NCBI GenBank assembly: GCA_913775215.1
Contig: CAJYKO010000445.1
Location: forward strand, 1-6,300
Reading direction: 5' to 3'
Length of the DNA stretch: 6,300 nt
Source: an uncultured Devosia sp.
Lineage (GTDB): Bacteria > Pseudomonadota > Alphaproteobacteria > Rhizobiales > Devosiaceae
In this document: piece by piece, positions 4,507-6,300 of the stretch
How the letters are laid out: each line of letters begins with the position of its first letter
Position numbering within the stretch: the stretch's first letter is position 1
Translations under genes and position numbers: made by a program
The notes under the pieces: generated by a model
Told to the model about the DNA's origin: nothing
What the model saw: the letters and a program-made list of their open reading frames with translations, nothing else
The model's database searches: none

Positions 4507-5637
4507 ATGTCTCTGGACGCCCAAATCTCCACCCTGCGCACCGAGCTTTCCGCCGCCATCGCCGCAGCGGACACCGAAGCCGCGCTCGATGCGGTGCGCG
4601 TATCGGCCCTCGGCAAGAAGGGCTCGGTCTCGGCCCTGCTCGCGACGCTGGGCTCCATGGCCCCGGAAGACCGCAAGTCCGCCGGCCCTGCCATCAACGG
4701 ACTCAAGACCGAAATCGGCGGGCTCATCGATGCACGCAGCGTCGATCTTAAGAAGGCCGCGCTCGACGCGCGGCTCAAGGCTGAGACCGTCGACGTCACC
4801 CTGCCGCTTCAGCCGGCCCCGACCGCGCGTGGCCGCATCCATCCGATCTCGCAGACCATCGACGAAATTACCGCCATTTTCTCGGACATGGGCTTTTCCA
4901 TTGCCGAAGGGCCGGACATCGAGACCGACTACTACAATTTCACCGCGCTCAATTTCCCCGAGGGGCATCCGGCGCGCGAGATGCACGACACCTTTTTCAT
5001 GAAGACCGGTGCCGATGGTGTGAAGAAGGTGCTGCGTACCCACACCTCTCCGGTGCAGGTGCGCGTCATGCAAAAGACCAACGAAAAGCCTGCCGCATCC
5101 TACCTGACGCCGCCGGTGGATCCGCCGATCCGCGTGGTGATGCCCGGCCGCACCTATCGCAATGACAGCGACCAGACCCACACCCCTATGTTTCATCAGG
5201 TGGAAGGTCTCGTCATCGACAAGTCGAGCCATATCGGCCAGCTGCGCTGGGTGCTCGAGGAGTTTCTCAAGGCATTTTTCGAGGTGCCCAACGTCACCCT
5301 GCGCTTCCGCCCCAGCTTCTTCCCGTTCACCGAGCCGTCCATGGAAGTGGACGTGCAGTGCGATCGCTCGGGCAACGAGGTCAAGATCGGCGAAGGCTCG
5401 GACTGGCTCGAAATCCTCGGTTGCGGCATGGTCCATCCGAACGTCATCCGCAGCGCGGGCCTCGATCCCGACGTCTATCAGGGCTTTGCCTGGGGCATGG
5501 GCATCGACCGCATCGCCATGCTCAAATACGGCATGCCGGATTTGCGCGCCTTCTTCGACGCCGACCAGCGCTGGCTCGACCACTACGGCTTCAGGCCACT
5601 GGATCTGCCGACGCTGTTCGGCGGGTTGTCGAGCTAA
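4507..5637 (+). CDS. pheS: Phenylalanine--tRNA ligase alpha subunit
   Basis: A 376-residue catalytic subunit of the alpha2-beta2 PheRS that charges tRNA-Phe. Residues 1-90 form the helical coiled-coil arm that contacts tRNA. The class II core follows: HPISQTIDEITAIFSDMGF (112-130, motif 1 region), LRTHTSPVQVRVM (176-188), PGRTYRNDSDQTHTPMFHQVEG (213-234, motif 2), RFRPSFFPFTEPSMEVDV (266-283) and GFAWGMGIDRIAML (326-339, motif 3). Ala328 is at the position that shapes the Phe pocket (Ala294 in E. coli). Compared with the E. coli protein as I recall it, there is about 12 extra residues at 190-206 (KTNEKPAASYLTPPVD), between the RVM segment and PPIRVV. ATG 4507 has only a weak GAGAG site 6 nt upstream. 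pheT follows after 98 nt containing a palindromic repeat. Confidence 0.97.
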   Translation: MSLDAQISTLRTELSAAIAAADTEAALDAVRVSALGKKGSVSALLATLGSMAPEDRKSAGPAINGLKTEIGGLIDARSVDLKKAALDARLKAETVDVTLPLQPAPTARGRIHPISQTIDEITAIFSDMGFSIAEGPDIETDYYNFTALNFPEGHPAREMHDTFFMKTGADGVKKVLRTHTSPVQVRVMQKTNEKPAASYLTPPVDPPIRVVMPGRTYRNDSDQTHTPMFHQVEGLVIDKSSHIGQLRWVLEEFLKAFFEVPNVTLRFRPSFFPFTEPSMEVDVQCDRSGNEVKIGEGSDWLEILGCGMVHPNVIRSAGLDPDVYQGFAWGMGIDRIAMLKYGMPDLRAFFDADQRWLDHYGFRPLDLPTLFGGLSS

Positions 5638-5649
5638 TCAATCTGCGGT

Positions 5650-5677
5650 GTCATCCCCGCGAAAGCGGGGATCCCAG
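5650..5677. repeat. Dispersed palindromic hairpin repeat between pheS and pheT
   Basis: ATCCCCGC (5653-5660) and GCGGGGAT (5665-5672) form a perfect 8-bp stem capped by the stable tetraloop GAAA. The flanks GTC and CCCAG match a palindrome I recall as widely scattered between genes in proteobacteria. It is a different family from the repeat before pheS. No T-tract follows on the + strand, so it is not a normal terminator; it may stabilise mRNA ends or modulate the pheS/pheT ratio. Confidence 0.75.
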
Positions 5678-5735
5678 TTTCCGCTGCTTGGCTGCCCATA
5701 GCGCCGCAGTGACTTTCGCTGAAAGGCAAAACAAA

Positions 5736-6300
5736 ATGAAATTCACGCTCGACTGGCTCAAGGAGCATCTCGAGACCACTGCTTCCGTCGAGGACATCAG
5801 CAAGGCGCTGACCATGATCGGGCTCGAGGTGGAAGAGGTCACCGCGCAGGGCAAGGCGCTGGAGAAGTTCGTCGTCGCCCATGTGGTGTCGGCCGAGCCG
5901 CACCCGAATTCGGACCATCTCAATATCTGCAAGGTCGATGCCGGCACCGGCGAGATGATCGATGTGGTGTGTGGCGCGCCCAATTGCCGGACCGGGCTCA
6001 AATCCGTGTTCGCCTTCCCCGGCACCTATATCCCAGGCAAGGATTTCGAGCTCAAGGCCGGTGTCGTCATCCGCGGCGCCGCTTCGAACGGCATGCTGTG
6101 CTCGGCGGCAGAACTCGAACTCTCCAACGACCATGACGGCATCATCGAGCTGCCGGCCGATGCGCCGGTCGGGGAAAAATACGTCGACTATGCCGGTCTC
6201 AACGGCGTAGTGTTCGACATTTCCATCACCCCCAACCGGGGCGATGCCACCGGCGTCTATGGCGTGGCGCGCGATCTGGCCGCCTTTGGTCTGGGCACCC
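5736..6300 (+). CDS. pheT: Phenylalanine--tRNA ligase beta subunit, 5' part (runs off window)
   Basis: The first 188 residues of a protein that is usually about 800 long; the frame is open to the window end. PheT supports the PheS active site and carries the editing site that hydrolyses mischarged Tyr-tRNA-Phe, in a region beyond this window. The start MKFTLDWLKEHLETTASVEDISKALTMIGLEVEEV is typical. Residues about 44-150 are the OB-fold tRNA-binding domain, with HPNSDHLNICKVD (56-68), VVCGAPNCRTGLKSVFAFPG and IRGAASNGMLCSAAELEL (112-129). The next domain opens with FDISITPNRGDATGVYGVARDLAAFG (160-185). ATG 5736 follows GAAAGG (5721-5726) by 9 nt. Part of that site could pair in a small CTTTC/GAAAG hairpin (5713-5725). 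It is almost certainly co-expressed with pheS. Confidence 0.97.
   Translation, partial: MKFTLDWLKEHLETTASVEDISKALTMIGLEVEEVTAQGKALEKFVVAHVVSAEPHPNSDHLNICKVDAGTGEMIDVVCGAPNCRTGLKSVFAFPGTYIPGKDFELKAGVVIRGAASNGMLCSAAELELSNDHDGIIELPADAPVGEKYVDYAGLNGVVFDISITPNRGDATGVYGVARDLAAFGLGT

Noticed and set aside
3784..5583. A 599-codon open frame on the - strand
   Set aside because: It is antisense to rpmI, rplT and pheS, which are certain genes; such long antisense frames are common in GC-rich DNA with strong third-position bias, and the protein looks like no known family.

Overview
The window looks like the chromosome of an alphaproteobacterium, most likely order Hyphomicrobiales and possibly a Devosia-like lineage. 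The grounds are the hpf-ptsN pair, an Hsp20 gene paired with a DUF1150 gene, the style of the RpoH promoter and ROSE-type leader, the rpmI-rplT-pheS-pheT order, and alphaproteobacterial palindromic repeats. The genus is an inference from protein style, not a database result.

Layout. From 150 to 1238 (+) lie hpf (long-form ribosome hibernation factor) and ptsN (EIIA of the nitrogen PTS), ending in a GC hairpin with T-rich flanks on both strands. This hairpin also serves the convergent operon 2044 to 1323 (-), which encodes an IbpA-type small heat-shock protein and a DUF1150 protein. That operon has a good candidate heat-shock (RpoH) promoter and a two-hairpin leader whose last hairpin hides the Shine-Dalgarno in the manner of a ROSE RNA thermometer. 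Divergent from it is a family 2 glycosyltransferase (2181-3032, +). It converges on a small secreted protein of unknown function (3082-3396, -), which has its own terminator.

From 3557 onwards there is a translation block on the + strand: a sigma70-type promoter, a structured leader, rpmI (L35), rplT (L20), a terminator, pheS, and the 5' part of pheT, which runs off the window end. Two different palindromic repeat families sit in the gaps: an inverted pair of 35-nt REP-like units before pheS, and a single hairpin repeat between pheS and pheT.

Most of the window is conserved housekeeping DNA and I see no mobile element, CRISPR array or defence system. The most interesting points are the heat-control region of hsp20, the paired palindromic repeats with compensatory changes, the structured rpmI leader, a small insertion in PheS, and the unknown exported protein.
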